The translations under genes and the position numbers were made by a program. Shown here one piece after another: positions 46,892 to 54,334 of a stretch of DNA of 64,000 nucleotides (positions are counted from its first letter, which is position 1; every line of letters begins with the position of its first letter). The stretch covers positions 124,001-188,000 of the forward strand of contig JAFXNA010000006.1 of assembly GCA_017529865.1 (NCBI GenBank). Direction: 5' to 3'. The notes beneath the pieces were generated by a model. That model was not told where the DNA came from and made no database searches. It saw only the letters and a program-made list of their open reading frames with translations. Source of the DNA: Bacteroidaceae bacterium (GTDB lineage: Bacteria > Bacteroidota > Bacteroidia > Bacteroidales > Bacteroidaceae).

Positions 46892-47789
46892 CAGACCTAT
46901 TCAAATCGATGCACTAACTATCTGTTATGAAGTTGAGCATCCTTACCATTACGACCAACTTTGCCACCTTGATATAGGTGAACGTTATGATTTTTACAGC
47001 ATAGACGATGATTCTATATGTGAGTTTCGTTTATACCGAACTGAGGGTAGATACTACGAGAATGTCTATGTTATACGATTGTGGAACGGTACACAAGATA
47101 TTGAGTGGGGCTACTTGAAGTTCAACATTGCACGAGGTGACGAGCAGAAAAACATGCACACCAATGGAAACCGCAAAGTGTGGATAAACCTCAATAATAA
47201 AACACTCTATACCGATGACATCCATTTCTTAACCTACATTGAGCAGAGGCTTGGGCTGGCGTTCCACAACGTGACGAGTCTCGACCTTGCTCTTGACACA
47301 CCTTTCAGTGTTAGTCCACTTATCAAGGCATACGCCCACAATAAAAATGTTACTACAATATTGAACGGCAAGCGTATTACTGACAGAGATGAGGACAGAC
47401 CAGAGCTGACATACACCACAAGTGGAAGCCTCAACAAACAAGGCAAGTATCTGACCGTAAACATCAAACAGCGCAAAGCCATCAAGGACAAGAGTAAGGG
47501 CATAACAGTGCTGACATATGACAAGGCGGCGGAGATTGGTAACGTCTCAGATAAACAGTACATTCTTGAACGCTATGGCAATCCCAAGCGGCTCTATCGC
47601 ACAGAGCTACACCTCAATGCAGAGGACGTCAAGAACTACGTAGAACGTGAGGGCATCATTTACACACCTCTAATCCTCATTGATGAGGCTATCCTCGAAG
47701 CTATGTTTTTTCACTTCTTAGATAGCGTGATACATTTTCAGAGCCAAGAGATTGATACCAGTTGGGGGCATCTACTTGGACGTTGGTAG
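46842..47789 (+). CDS. Replication initiation factor-like protein (Rep_trans type)
   Basis: 315 residues or slightly fewer (ATGs at 46842, 46854, 46869 and 46875). The pattern fits Rep_trans-type initiators of filamentous phages, plasmids and integrative elements: an early IQIDALTICYEVE strand, HNVTSLDLALDTPF (RxDxAxD-like), TVLTYDKAAE (xxYxKxxE-like) and RLYRTELHLNAEDVKNYV. Such proteins nick one strand to start rolling-circle replication. I cannot pinpoint the catalytic Tyr by eye, so the assignment is by overall pattern. It is followed by a hairpin terminator facing the lipoprotein gene. Confidence 0.62.
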   Translation: MKKIMRVITMTMKRVCNRPIQIDALTICYEVEHPYHYDQLCHLDIGERYDFYSIDDDSICEFRLYRTEGRYYENVYVIRLWNGTQDIEWGYLKFNIARGDEQKNMHTNGNRKVWINLNNKTLYTDDIHFLTYIEQRLGLAFHNVTSLDLALDTPFSVSPLIKAYAHNKNVTTILNGKRITDRDEDRPELTYTTSGSLNKQGKYLTVNIKQRKAIKDKSKGITVLTYDKAAEIGNVSDKQYILERYGNPKRLYRTELHLNAEDVKNYVEREGIIYTPLILIDEAILEAMFFHFLDSVIHFQSQEIDTSWGHLLGRW

Positions 47790-47877
47790 GGTTATAACAA
47801 CCACCCCTCCAGGATATGTCAATATCACGAATATTCCTTATCACAGATACTTATATGAAGGATATTGTGTTAATTTA

Positions 47878-47928
47878 AAAATGTATCAATGAAATCAATA
47901 AATCATATCGAAATCATTGATACATTTT
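47878..47928. terminator. Long hairpin between convergent Rep and lipoprotein genes
   Basis: AAAATGTATCAATGA (47878-47892) / TCATTGATACATTTT (47914-47928), 15-bp perfect stem, 21-nt loop, low GC. Its place between two converging genes suggests bidirectional termination. Confidence 0.7.
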
Positions 47929-47949
47929 GTAGCATTCTAACTTAAAAGA

Positions 47950-49266
47950 TTATTCACAAACAGGACGAATTGACTGACCATAATAATTTTCACACCCATC
48001 TAATTGGAATGAGCCATCTCCACAAATATCCATATCCATATATCCATAGGAATGCAATGATACACCCATATCTCCTGACCAAATACTTGCGTGGTCATCT
48101 TTTTGGTTGTTAGTGCTACCTCTCCTAAATCCAGCATAAGGGATGAAAATAGAATTGCCATTAGGTCCCGTAGCTTTGCTGCCTTTTACATTATCAATAG
48201 TAATATTTCTCTCCCAAGTGCATCTCTCTTTTAACTCTTTTATCTCGCTTGTGGTTGGTAATCTCCAAGTTCCACCCCATTTTACATGTGCAAGGTCGTA
48301 TTCCGTTCCACAAATGCTTTCACCATTCTTAAAATAATAGTCACGATAAGAGGTAGAAGTATTCAAACCTGTTGGGTCACCAGCACCATACAAGCCGCCA
48401 TAATCTGCTATCTTGGATGCTCCCACATTCCAACTTGCCCATTTTACACTGAGACCAAGGTCAATGGCATTAGCTACACGTCCAAAACCTTCAATCTCTC
48501 GATTCTGTTCGCCACCTTCATCCATTGGAGGTACGTCAAAACCATTTGATATGCTGTTGTAGACATAGTACTTACCTTTCTCGAAGCTCAGATTTCCTGT
48601 GAAGATTTTGAACTCTGCATCATCAGTGTATTTGCCCAAGATGTATGCTTCATTCTTCTTAGCCACATCATAGAGAGTGCTATTTACAAAGGCATACTTA
48701 TAAGTACTGAAAGTATAGAATGAAGCGAGGGAAGAGCCGTTGAAGTTCTGTAAGGTCTGAATCTCTGCATTGTTGAATATCAGCAAAGAACTGTCATAGT
48801 TTGCGTGAAGGGTAATAATGTTACTTGTAATGCTGATGTCAATCTGTTCATCGAAGGTGAACGAACATTTTTCTTGTATGTGTTCTCCTTCGGCCGTAGA
48901 CTTACCAACAACTCTATAGGTACCTGTGCGGAGAGTCAACATGTCGTGACTATTCCACTTTCCTTTGAAGGTGTAGACCACGCCACTATTGACTTCTGTA
49001 AGAGTCAGCTCAAATAATGGTGCGACCAAGTCACCTGTTATAATCTTTTGGTAGAATTCATCGAAGACCTCTGCATTTGTTTTTGCTGCACGTGTCATAG
49101 AATTACCATTAGATGTGTCAAGTGTATAGACGAAATACACCTTGACATCATTTGATGTTGTTGAATGTTGTTCTTCTTGACTATCCTCATCGCTGGAACA
49201 TGAGTATAACCCTATTGATAGAATAGCCATCAATAGCATAATTATTCTTGATTGTAGTTTTTTCAT
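47950..49266 (-). CDS. Lipoprotein with C-terminal Fib_succ_major domain
   Basis: 438 residues. Lipobox in MKKLQSRIIMLLMAILSIGLYSC (Cys followed by SSDED). The N-terminal half is a fimbrillin-like beta-sandwich without a clear name. The C-terminal ~170 residues match the Fib_succ_major / DUF1566-like module: AIDLGLSVKWASWNVGAS, YDLAHVKWGGTWRLPTTSEIKELK and the closing SIRPVCE. These modules are common on Bacteroidota surface proteins and are likely recognition folds. It is an unusual cargo between a Rep gene and recombinases. A promoter-like site at 49558 lies 290 bp upstream, with a long hairpin in between. Confidence 0.82.
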   Translation of the reverse strand: MKKLQSRIIMLLMAILSIGLYSCSSDEDSQEEQHSTTSNDVKVYFVYTLDTSNGNSMTRAAKTNAEVFDEFYQKIITGDLVAPLFELTLTEVNSGVVYTFKGKWNSHDMLTLRTGTYRVVGKSTAEGEHIQEKCSFTFDEQIDISITSNIITLHANYDSSLLIFNNAEIQTLQNFNGSSLASFYTFSTYKYAFVNSTLYDVAKKNEAYILGKYTDDAEFKIFTGNLSFEKGKYYVYNSISNGFDVPPMDEGGEQNREIEGFGRVANAIDLGLSVKWASWNVGASKIADYGGLYGAGDPTGLNTSTSYRDYYFKNGESICGTEYDLAHVKWGGTWRLPTTSEIKELKERCTWERNITIDNVKGSKATGPNGNSIFIPYAGFRRGSTNNQKDDHASIWSGDMGVSLHSYGYMDMDICGDGSFQLDGCENYYGQSIRPVCE

Positions 49267-49360
49267 ATCATTTCTAATTTAGTAATAGTTATAGATTGTT
49301 TATGTCCATCGGTCTAAGGGAGACAGAAATCGAAAACGTGGACTAATCACTTCGTCTACG

Positions 49361-49477
49361 CTTTCAGAGGTATCGCCAAACACCATTGCATTCATATACG
49401 AGTAAAAGCCCACGCCATAGCGTGAGCGTCTAACTTTTACTCTTGAATGCTTCTTTAATTTGGCGAATTTCTGAAAG
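49361..49477 (-). other. Long interrupted hairpin (four stems plus apical hairpin)
   Basis: CTTTCAG (49361) / CTGAAAG (49471); TCGCCAAA (49373) / TTTGGCGA (49459); GCATTCA (49388) / TGAATGC (49444); GAGTAAAAG (49400) / CTTTTACTC (49434); apical CACGC-CATA-GCGTG (49411-49424). All stems are perfect (31 bp plus 5), separated by internal loops of similar size on both sides. It sits in a 315-bp gap without a gene, between a promoter at 49558-49588 and the lipoprotein start, so it may be a leader RNA, a separate RNA, or a folded single-strand DNA site used by the Rep or the recombinases. Confidence 0.8.
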
Positions 49478-49557
49478 CAAGAATAAAGCAAACGCTTCTT
49501 TTCTATATGTCTTAAATTGGTTTTATCTCATAGGCACATTCTTTTAGTTTCTGGTCG

Positions 49558-49588
49558 CAAAGATAGTTATTATTATTTATATCACAAG
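49558..49588 (-). promoter_or_regulatory. Candidate promoter for hairpin RNA / lipoprotein
   Basis: Minus strand CTTG (49588-49585), 19-bp spacer, TATCTTTG (49565-49558). One mismatch at -33. Transcripts would have a ~285-nt leader containing the interrupted hairpin. Confidence 0.6.
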
Positions 49589-49881
49589 TTTTTTGAAGGA
49601 TTTTTTGTCAAAATTTCTTCAAGTTCTTCTCTGCTGTTGAACTTATGCACTCTATTGTTAACTCTAATAAACCCCTCAACATCATCCATCGGCTCAAATA
49701 AACTTTTGAGGCTTACATCAAGTGCTGAGGCGATTTTTTGCATGGTGTCGAGTCGGGCATTACCTCTTAATGCACGTGTTAAGGCTGCAGGGTCAACGTC
49801 CATATTCCGAGCAAGTTCTTTTAGTTGAATCTTACGTTCTTTGCAGATACGTTTTACATTATCAGATAATAAATTCTCCAT
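49582..49881 (-). CDS. XRE-family HTH regulator
   Basis: 99 residues. The Cro/C1-type helix-turn-helix is complete: NVKRICKERKIQLKELARNMDVDPAALTRALRGNARLDTMQKIASALDVSLKSLFEP. The C-terminal ~35 residues (IRVNNRVHKFNSREELEEIL) are a short extension seen in Bacteroidota XRE proteins. It is divergent from the serine invertase gene, with the two promoters separated by 37 bp, and so is the likely regulator of the recombinase genes. Confidence 0.9.
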   Translation of the reverse strand: MENLLSDNVKRICKERKIQLKELARNMDVDPAALTRALRGNARLDTMQKIASALDVSLKSLFEPMDDVEGFIRVNNRVHKFNSREELEEILTKNPSKNL

Positions 49882-49900
49882 AATACTCTATTTTGGGCTG

Positions 49901-49932
49901 CAAAGTTAATGATAATTGCTGAAATATGCAAG
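49901..49932 (-). promoter_or_regulatory. Promoter for XRE regulator
   Basis: Minus strand CTTG (49932-49929), 20-bp spacer, TAACTTTG (49908-49901), 20 bp before the start codon. Confidence 0.75.
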
Positions 49933-49968
49933 AATTTTGGCGAAAATTGCAAAAAAAATCAATTTGGG

Positions 49969-50000
49969 TTTGGAAATATCAATTATTTTTTATATCTTTG
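49969..50000 (+). promoter_or_regulatory. Sigma-ABfr promoter for serine invertase gene
   Basis: TTTG (49969-49972), 20-bp spacer, TATCTTTG (49993-50000), then CAATG. The 37-bp block is closely similar to the one at 50715. Confidence 0.87.
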
Positions 50001-50076
50001 CAATGTGAAATTGATAAATAAATCAACATAGAAAAAAAGAAATGTAATATTAAAATCAATTTTAAGAATTTCAAAA

Positions 50077-50697
50077 ATGAAAAAGATAGTTATATTCGCA
50101 AGAGTTAGTACGAACATCCAAGACTACGAGCGTCAAGTTAATGAACTTACAGCCCTCGCAGTGCGTAACGAGTGGACGGTTGAAGCTTCCTTCTGTGAAA
50201 AGGTCAGCGGAGCCAAAAAGAACGCAGAACGTAAGGAATTAAGCCGTATGGTAGAGTACCTTCAAGTCCATAGTATAAATAAGGTGGCGGTGACGGAACT
50301 CTCAAGACTGGGTAGAGATACATTGCAAGTGCTCGAAGTTATCGAGCTGTTTAACAGACTTGGCATCAGCCTCTACATACAGAACTACGGAATCGAGACA
50401 CTGACCGAGAGCGGACAGGTAAACCCTATGAGTCAGTTCCTCATCACCATCTTGGCAGAGGTGGCAAGAATGGAGCGCAAAACCATTCGTGAGAGGGTCG
50501 AGAGTGGTTACAAGAACTACAGAGCACAAGGCGGCAAAGTTGGACGCAAGGAAGGCTACAAGAAATCAAATGAGGCAATGCGTGAGCAGTACGGCGAAGA
50601 AATCCGCTTGTTACGCAAGGGTATCAGCCTTCGGAATATCTCCAAAATAACAGGTACGAGTGTCAATACGATTCGCAAGTGTCAGAGCCTCGTCTAA
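50077..50697 (+). CDS. Small serine recombinase (resolvase/invertase family)
   Basis: 206 residues. The N-terminal catalytic domain has the nucleophilic Ser in VIFARVSTNIQDYERQ, the SRLGRDTLQVLEVIE helix with the conserved Arg pair, and ILAEVARMERKTIRERVESG leading into helix E. The C-terminal HTH GISLRNISKITGTSVNTIRKC is the DNA-binding part. Such enzymes resolve dimers or invert DNA segments. It is followed after 41 bp by the second recombinase promoter and then by the large serine recombinase; two serine recombinases in one element is unusual. Confidence 0.93.
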   Translation: MKKIVIFARVSTNIQDYERQVNELTALAVRNEWTVEASFCEKVSGAKKNAERKELSRMVEYLQVHSINKVAVTELSRLGRDTLQVLEVIELFNRLGISLYIQNYGIETLTESGQVNPMSQFLITILAEVARMERKTIRERVESGYKNYRAQGGKVGRKEGYKKSNEAMREQYGEEIRLLRKGISLRNISKITGTSVNTIRKCQSLV

Positions 50698-50714
50698 AAA
50701 AAGTTTGTCAGTCA

Positions 50715-50746
50715 TTTGGAAATGTGATTTTTTTTATATATCTTTG
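50715..50746 (+). promoter_or_regulatory. Sigma-ABfr promoter for small ORF / large serine recombinase
   Basis: TTTG (50715-50718), 20-bp spacer, TATCTTTG (50739-50746), then CAATG. Followed by a leader with three small hairpins, including GTGTCT-TTCG-AGACAC (50815-50830). Confidence 0.87.
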
Positions 50747-50846
50747 CAATGCTCGAGCAAAAAAGCAATGGAGGTGAAAGCCCTCCGCCTCTTCATTGAG
50801 GCTGAAAATAAGTGTCTTTCGAGACACACGGTAAATATATAATAAA

Positions 50847-51011
50847 GTGTTACCACTTGAATATTGCAAGAAAATACTAAACAAAGGAGAAAGTAAATAT
50901 AGCGAAGAAGAAATAAAACAAATCAGAGAGTTTCTATACTTCATAGGACAAATTGAAATTAATAATAACAAAACAAACTATACAGAAGATGAACGTAATA
51001 CTATATTGTAG
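50847..51011 (+). CDS. 54-residue small protein overlapping the large recombinase start
   Basis: GTG start at 50847, stop TAG at 51009. The sequence begins VLPLEYCKKILNKGESKYSE and continues EEIKQIREFLYFIGQIEINN, an amphipathic helical pattern I associate with small proteins next to recombinases in Bacteroidota elements; ATG starts are absent. The 3' end overlaps the recombinase start by 23 bases in another frame, which suggests translational coupling. Possible role as a recombination directionality factor is speculation. Confidence 0.6.
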   Translation: MLPLEYCKKILNKGESKYSEEEIKQIREFLYFIGQIEINNNKTNYTEDERNTIL

Positions 51012-52548
51012 AGTTAGTACAGATGAGCAAGCAGACGGATGCTCGTTGGACGTACAAGAAAGATGTCTAAGAGCCTATTGCGAAAACCACCACTATAATA
51101 TAATCGGCGAAGAACAGCCATACAGAGAGGACTACTCAGCCAAGCACTACGACCTTAGAAGACCAAAGTTGAAGAAACTCTACGAATATTGCAGAAAGCA
51201 TCGTCACGAGGTTGACAAGGTTCTATTTCTCAGATGGGACAGATACTCACGCAACGTTGAGTTTGCTTTTGCTTACAAGCGTAAGTTTTATGATGAGTTA
51301 GGTATTGAAATCAACGCTATAGAATCGCCTATTGATTTCAAAGGTACTGAGTGGTCAACGCTGTTAAGTCTGTATTGCGGCGTTGCCCATACTGAGGATG
51401 AGAAGATTTCTCGCAGAACCAAGGAGGGCATACATGGTACACTACTAAAAGGCAGATGTCCTAATAAAGCCCCAAGAGGGTATGTGAATAAAAGAAGAGA
51501 AAACGGAGAGCCATACGTTGAAATCGATGAAACCAAAGCCAATGCCATACGTCAAGCGTTCAAAGAAGTAGCCAAAGGCGTTGAGACAGCCAACTATATA
51601 AGGCGTAGACTCTGCCCATCTATTCCACAAGCCACATTTTTTAAGATGCTGCATAACATATTTTACAAAGGTGAAATCTTAGTTCCTGCTTTTAAAGATG
51701 AGCCAATGCAGATAGTTAAAGGTCAGCACGAAGCCATCATTGACGCAGAAACATTTAACAAGGTGCAAGACATTCTCAGTGGCAAGCGCAAGCACGAACC
51801 AAAACTAAGCAAAGCTATCGACCCAGACCTATATCTCCGCAAGTACATAATATGTCCCATTTGTGGCTACTCCATAACAGGTGCCACAAGTAGAGGTAAG
51901 GGGGGCAAATATAAGTATTACAACTGCTGCCACGATGGGAAGCACCTACGCAGACCTGCAGAGTATGTAAACGACAAATTCGCCTCTTGGGTTGGTGGTC
52001 TAAAACCCAACAAAGAAGTGTTGGAACTCTACACTGAGATATTACAAGAACTACGTGGTGAGCATAAGAAAGACCGACAAAGGGAGGTTGAGGCTCTACG
52101 TAAGGAGATAGAGAAGGTTAATGAGAGGCTTGCGAAAGCTGACGAAAAATATTTAGAGGGCAATCTGAATGCCGAGAACTATAACCGCATTACAGAGAAC
52201 TGCAAGAAGCAAATACAAGAAATACAAGAACGTATAGAACTCCTACAGACCGATACCATAGGACTAAAAGATAAAATAGACTACTCAATGAACATCATTG
52301 CAAATTTAGGATTATTTATGAAAAATGCGCCAGTTAAGACGAAGTGTAAGATACTGAGTTCGATGTTTCCTCAAAAAATCGAATTTGACGGAGAAAAATA
52401 TCGAACTCAATCATACAACCAAGTACTCGACCTTATCTATATGGAAACCAATAAGTTACGTGGGGACGAAAAAAAAGAAAGTGAGAAATCTGAAGAGATT
52501 TCTCACTCAGTAGCGCCTACGAGAATCGAACTCGTGTTCCATGCGTGA
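50989..52548 (+). CDS. Large serine recombinase (integrase) whose 3' end lies within a tRNA gene
   Basis: 519 residues from ATG 50989 (MNVILYCRVSTDEQADGCS; catalytic Ser10). The longer frame from 50953 begins at a TTG. Domains in order: resolvase catalytic domain (1-150), recombinase domain (RGYVNKRRENGEP... to about 260), zinc ribbon (YIICPICGYSITGATS...YYNCC, about 285-315), a coiled coil (about 340-430). The last 13 residues (SVAPTRIELVFHA) are encoded by the antisense of the tRNA-Glu gene. Large serine recombinases integrate mobile elements unidirectionally, so this is the probable integrase of the 46.4-52.6 kb element. Confidence 0.93.
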   Translation: MNVILYCRVSTDEQADGCSLDVQERCLRAYCENHHYNIIGEEQPYREDYSAKHYDLRRPKLKKLYEYCRKHRHEVDKVLFLRWDRYSRNVEFAFAYKRKFYDELGIEINAIESPIDFKGTEWSTLLSLYCGVAHTEDEKISRRTKEGIHGTLLKGRCPNKAPRGYVNKRRENGEPYVEIDETKANAIRQAFKEVAKGVETANYIRRRLCPSIPQATFFKMLHNIFYKGEILVPAFKDEPMQIVKGQHEAIIDAETFNKVQDILSGKRKHEPKLSKAIDPDLYLRKYIICPICGYSITGATSRGKGGKYKYYNCCHDGKHLRRPAEYVNDKFASWVGGLKPNKEVLELYTEILQELRGEHKKDRQREVEALRKEIEKVNERLAKADEKYLEGNLNAENYNRITENCKKQIQEIQERIELLQTDTIGLKDKIDYSMNIIANLGLFMKNAPVKTKCKILSSMFPQKIEFDGEKYRTQSYNQVLDLIYMETNKLRGDEKKESEKSEEISHSVAPTRIELVFHA

Positions 52549-52582
52549 GAGGCATGTGTCCTAGCCGCTAGACGAAAGCGCC
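52511..52582 (-). tRNA. tRNA-Glu (CTC)
   Basis: 72 nt. Acceptor stem GGCGCTT/AGGCGCT (with G-U pairs), D-arm GTCT...GGAC, anticodon stem-loop CATGC-CTCTCAC-GCATG (anticodon CTC), T-arm ACGAG-TTCGATT-CTCGT, discriminator A; CCA is not encoded. It overlaps the 3' end of the recombinase gene (52511-52548) on the opposite strand. Confidence 0.93.
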
Positions 52583-52584
52583 AT

Positions 52585-52646
52585 ATCATTTACTATTTAG
52601 CCATTTACCATTTAGCCATTTGGCAATTTACCATTTAGCCATTTAG
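52585..52646. repeat. Degenerate AT-rich repeat tract between two tRNA genes
   Basis: Repeats of CCATTTA / GCCATTT (ACCATTTAGCCATTT in several copies with minor changes), same family as the tracts at 16561 and 40085. Confidence 0.8.
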
Positions 52647-52668
52647 GCGGCGAGGTGAAATGAGTGTG

Positions 52669-52755
52669 CGGAAGGAGGGGGATTCGAACCCCCGGTACGG
52701 TTACCCGCACGGCAGTTTAGCAAACTGCTGGTTTCAGCCACTCACCCATCCTTCC
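52669..52755 (-). tRNA. tRNA-Ser (GCT)
   Basis: 87 nt with a long variable arm. Acceptor GGAAGGA/TCCTTCC, anticodon stem-loop GCAGT-TTGCTAA-ACTGC (anticodon GCT), T-arm GGGGG-TTCGAAT-CCCCC, discriminator G. Confidence 0.95.
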
Positions 52756-52879
52756 CTAAAGACAAGTATTGCCGGAACTTTTTGCTCTCATAACGCCCGT
52801 TTTTGTGTCGGGTTTCGAAAAGCGAGTGCAAATTTAGACTTTTTTTTTGTATAAACCAAATATTTTCAAAGAAAAATCA

Positions 52880-52887
52880 TATCTTTG
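52880..52887 (+). promoter_or_regulatory. -7 element for FdtA-type gene
   Basis: TATCTTTG, 20 bp upstream of the ATG at 52908. No TTTG at the ideal -33 distance. Confidence 0.6.
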
Positions 52888-52907
52888 CATGAAAATAATG
52901 CAAAAAC

Positions 52908-53327
52908 ATGGAAGTAGGCGATAAAATGAGGCTCCCGGAGTGCGCAAAGTTGATAAAAGTAGGCACTGCAATCGACGAACGCGGACAACTCTGTTTTACG
53001 GAGAATGCGGAGCTGCCTTTCAGGATTGAGCGGGTGTTTTGGATTTCAAACATTCCGGAGGGTGAAAGCCGCGGTCGGCATGCGCACCGAGTGTGTGCCG
53101 AGATTGTGTTTCCTGCCCAGGGATCGTTCGATATGTTTGTGAGCGACAGCGAAGGTGAGCGCACTTACAGGATGGAGAATCCGAATGTGGGCATCTACAT
53201 CGGGCCGAATGTGTGGTGTGAGCTTCGGAACTTCTCCCCGGATGCCGTGTGTGTGGTGCTGGCATCGCACAAGTATATGGCTGAGGGGTATGTGAACGAC
53301 TATGAAGAGTTCCTCCATAAAGTATAG
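52908..53327 (+). CDS. FdtA/QdtA-type cupin (dTDP-hexose 3,4-ketoisomerase)
   Basis: 139-residue single-domain cupin. The metal/catalytic region RGRHAHRVCAEIVF and the C-terminal MAEGYVNDYEEFL are characteristic of the FdtA/QdtA/WxcM sugar ketoisomerases, which convert dTDP-4-keto-6-deoxyglucose to the 3-keto isomer on the way to 3-amino sugars of surface polysaccharides. The gene for the aminotransferase usually found nearby is absent, but a FemAB/GNAT-like gene begins nine bases later. Confidence 0.88.
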   Translation: MEVGDKMRLPECAKLIKVGTAIDERGQLCFTENAELPFRIERVFWISNIPEGESRGRHAHRVCAEIVFPAQGSFDMFVSDSEGERTYRMENPNVGIYIGPNVWCELRNFSPDAVCVVLASHKYMAEGYVNDYEEFLHKV

Positions 53328-53336
53328 TGTCGGAAT

Positions 53337-54293
53337 ATGCAAATAAGGAGATATCAAAGGGAGCTGGCGGATGAATGGAATGCGCTGGTGGCGGAGTCGA
53401 AGAACGGTACGTTTCTGCTGAACAGGAACTACATGGACTATCATGCCGACCGTTTTACCGATGCGTCGCTGATGATGTACGATGACCACCATCGGCTGCT
53501 GGCTGTACTGCCTGCCAACTACGAGGCTGACTCACGGACGGTGTATTCGCACCAGGGACTGACGTATGGCGGACTGATTGTTTCGCGACGCATCATTACC
53601 ACTCAGGTGATGGAGGTGCTGACGTCAGCTTGCCGCTACTATGCGGAACTGGGGGCGGTGAAGATGTACTACCGGCCTATACCTTATATATATAATAGGT
53701 ATCCCTCGCAGGAGGAGCTGTTTTTCCTCTATCGCCATCATGCGGTATTGGAGGCGCGGAACCTTTCGCAGACCATCTACATCCCCGAGGCTATCAAGAT
53801 GAACGAACTGCGTAGGCGCTGTGTACAGAAATCGATGAAGGCACACCACACCATCAGTCAGGAACACGATGCAACGGAGTTCTGGCTTCTTCTGGATGCC
53901 AACCTGAAGGAGCGGCACGGGGTGAAACCTGTACACACCATCGACGAGCTGCACCTGCTGATGAGTAGGTTTGAGGATGCCATCAGGCTGTATGTCGTAA
54001 GGAACGAGGCAGGACAGGTGATTGCCGGTACGATTGTGTATGACATGGGGCAGACCGTCCACACGCAATACATCTCTGCCAACGCTGAAGGGAAGGCTAC
54101 AGGTGCGTTCGACCACCTCATCAGCTACCTGCTTGGCACGGTGTACAAAGACCGCATGTATTTCGACTTCGGAGTATCGACTGAGGATGGCGGCAACTGG
54201 CTGAACGAGGGTTTGACCTTCCAAAAGGAATCATTTGGCGGACGAGGTGTATGTTATGATACTTGGTCATTAAACCTTTCAGAATTTGAATAG
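53337..54293 (+). CDS. GNAT/FemAB-like acyltransferase
   Basis: 318 residues with the FemAB-like double GNAT pattern: MQIRRYQRELADEWNALVAES at the N-terminus, HQGLTYGGLIV, and the C-terminal lobe LYVVRNEAGQVIAGTIVYDM...GAFDHLISYLLG...YFDFGVSTED...NEGLTFQKESFGGRG. Members attach amino acids or acyl groups to amino sugars or peptidoglycan; next to FdtA a role in acylating a 3-amino-3,6-dideoxy-hexose is plausible. No signal peptide, so it acts in the cytoplasm. Confidence 0.82.
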   Translation: MQIRRYQRELADEWNALVAESKNGTFLLNRNYMDYHADRFTDASLMMYDDHHRLLAVLPANYEADSRTVYSHQGLTYGGLIVSRRIITTQVMEVLTSACRYYAELGAVKMYYRPIPYIYNRYPSQEELFFLYRHHAVLEARNLSQTIYIPEAIKMNELRRRCVQKSMKAHHTISQEHDATEFWLLLDANLKERHGVKPVHTIDELHLLMSRFEDAIRLYVVRNEAGQVIAGTIVYDMGQTVHTQYISANAEGKATGAFDHLISYLLGTVYKDRMYFDFGVSTEDGGNWLNEGLTFQKESFGGRGVCYDTWSLNLSEFE

Positions 54294-54334
54294 TCATAAG
54301 TGTGAAAACGTAAACAATTAAATTATAGAACAAC

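Noticed and set aside
49361..49477. Hairpin as an integron attC or retron msr-msd
   Set aside because: No RYYYAAC/GTTRRRY core sites, and no reverse transcriptase or integron integrase nearby.
49300..49491. A 63-codon minus-strand frame through the long hairpin
   Set aside because: The sequence is explained by the nested inverted repeats; the translation has no recognisable features.
50768..50842. 24-codon ORF MEVKALRLFIEAENKC... in the recombinase leader
   Set aside because: Could be a leader peptide, but it coincides with hairpins and has no support beyond an ATG; not listed as a gene.
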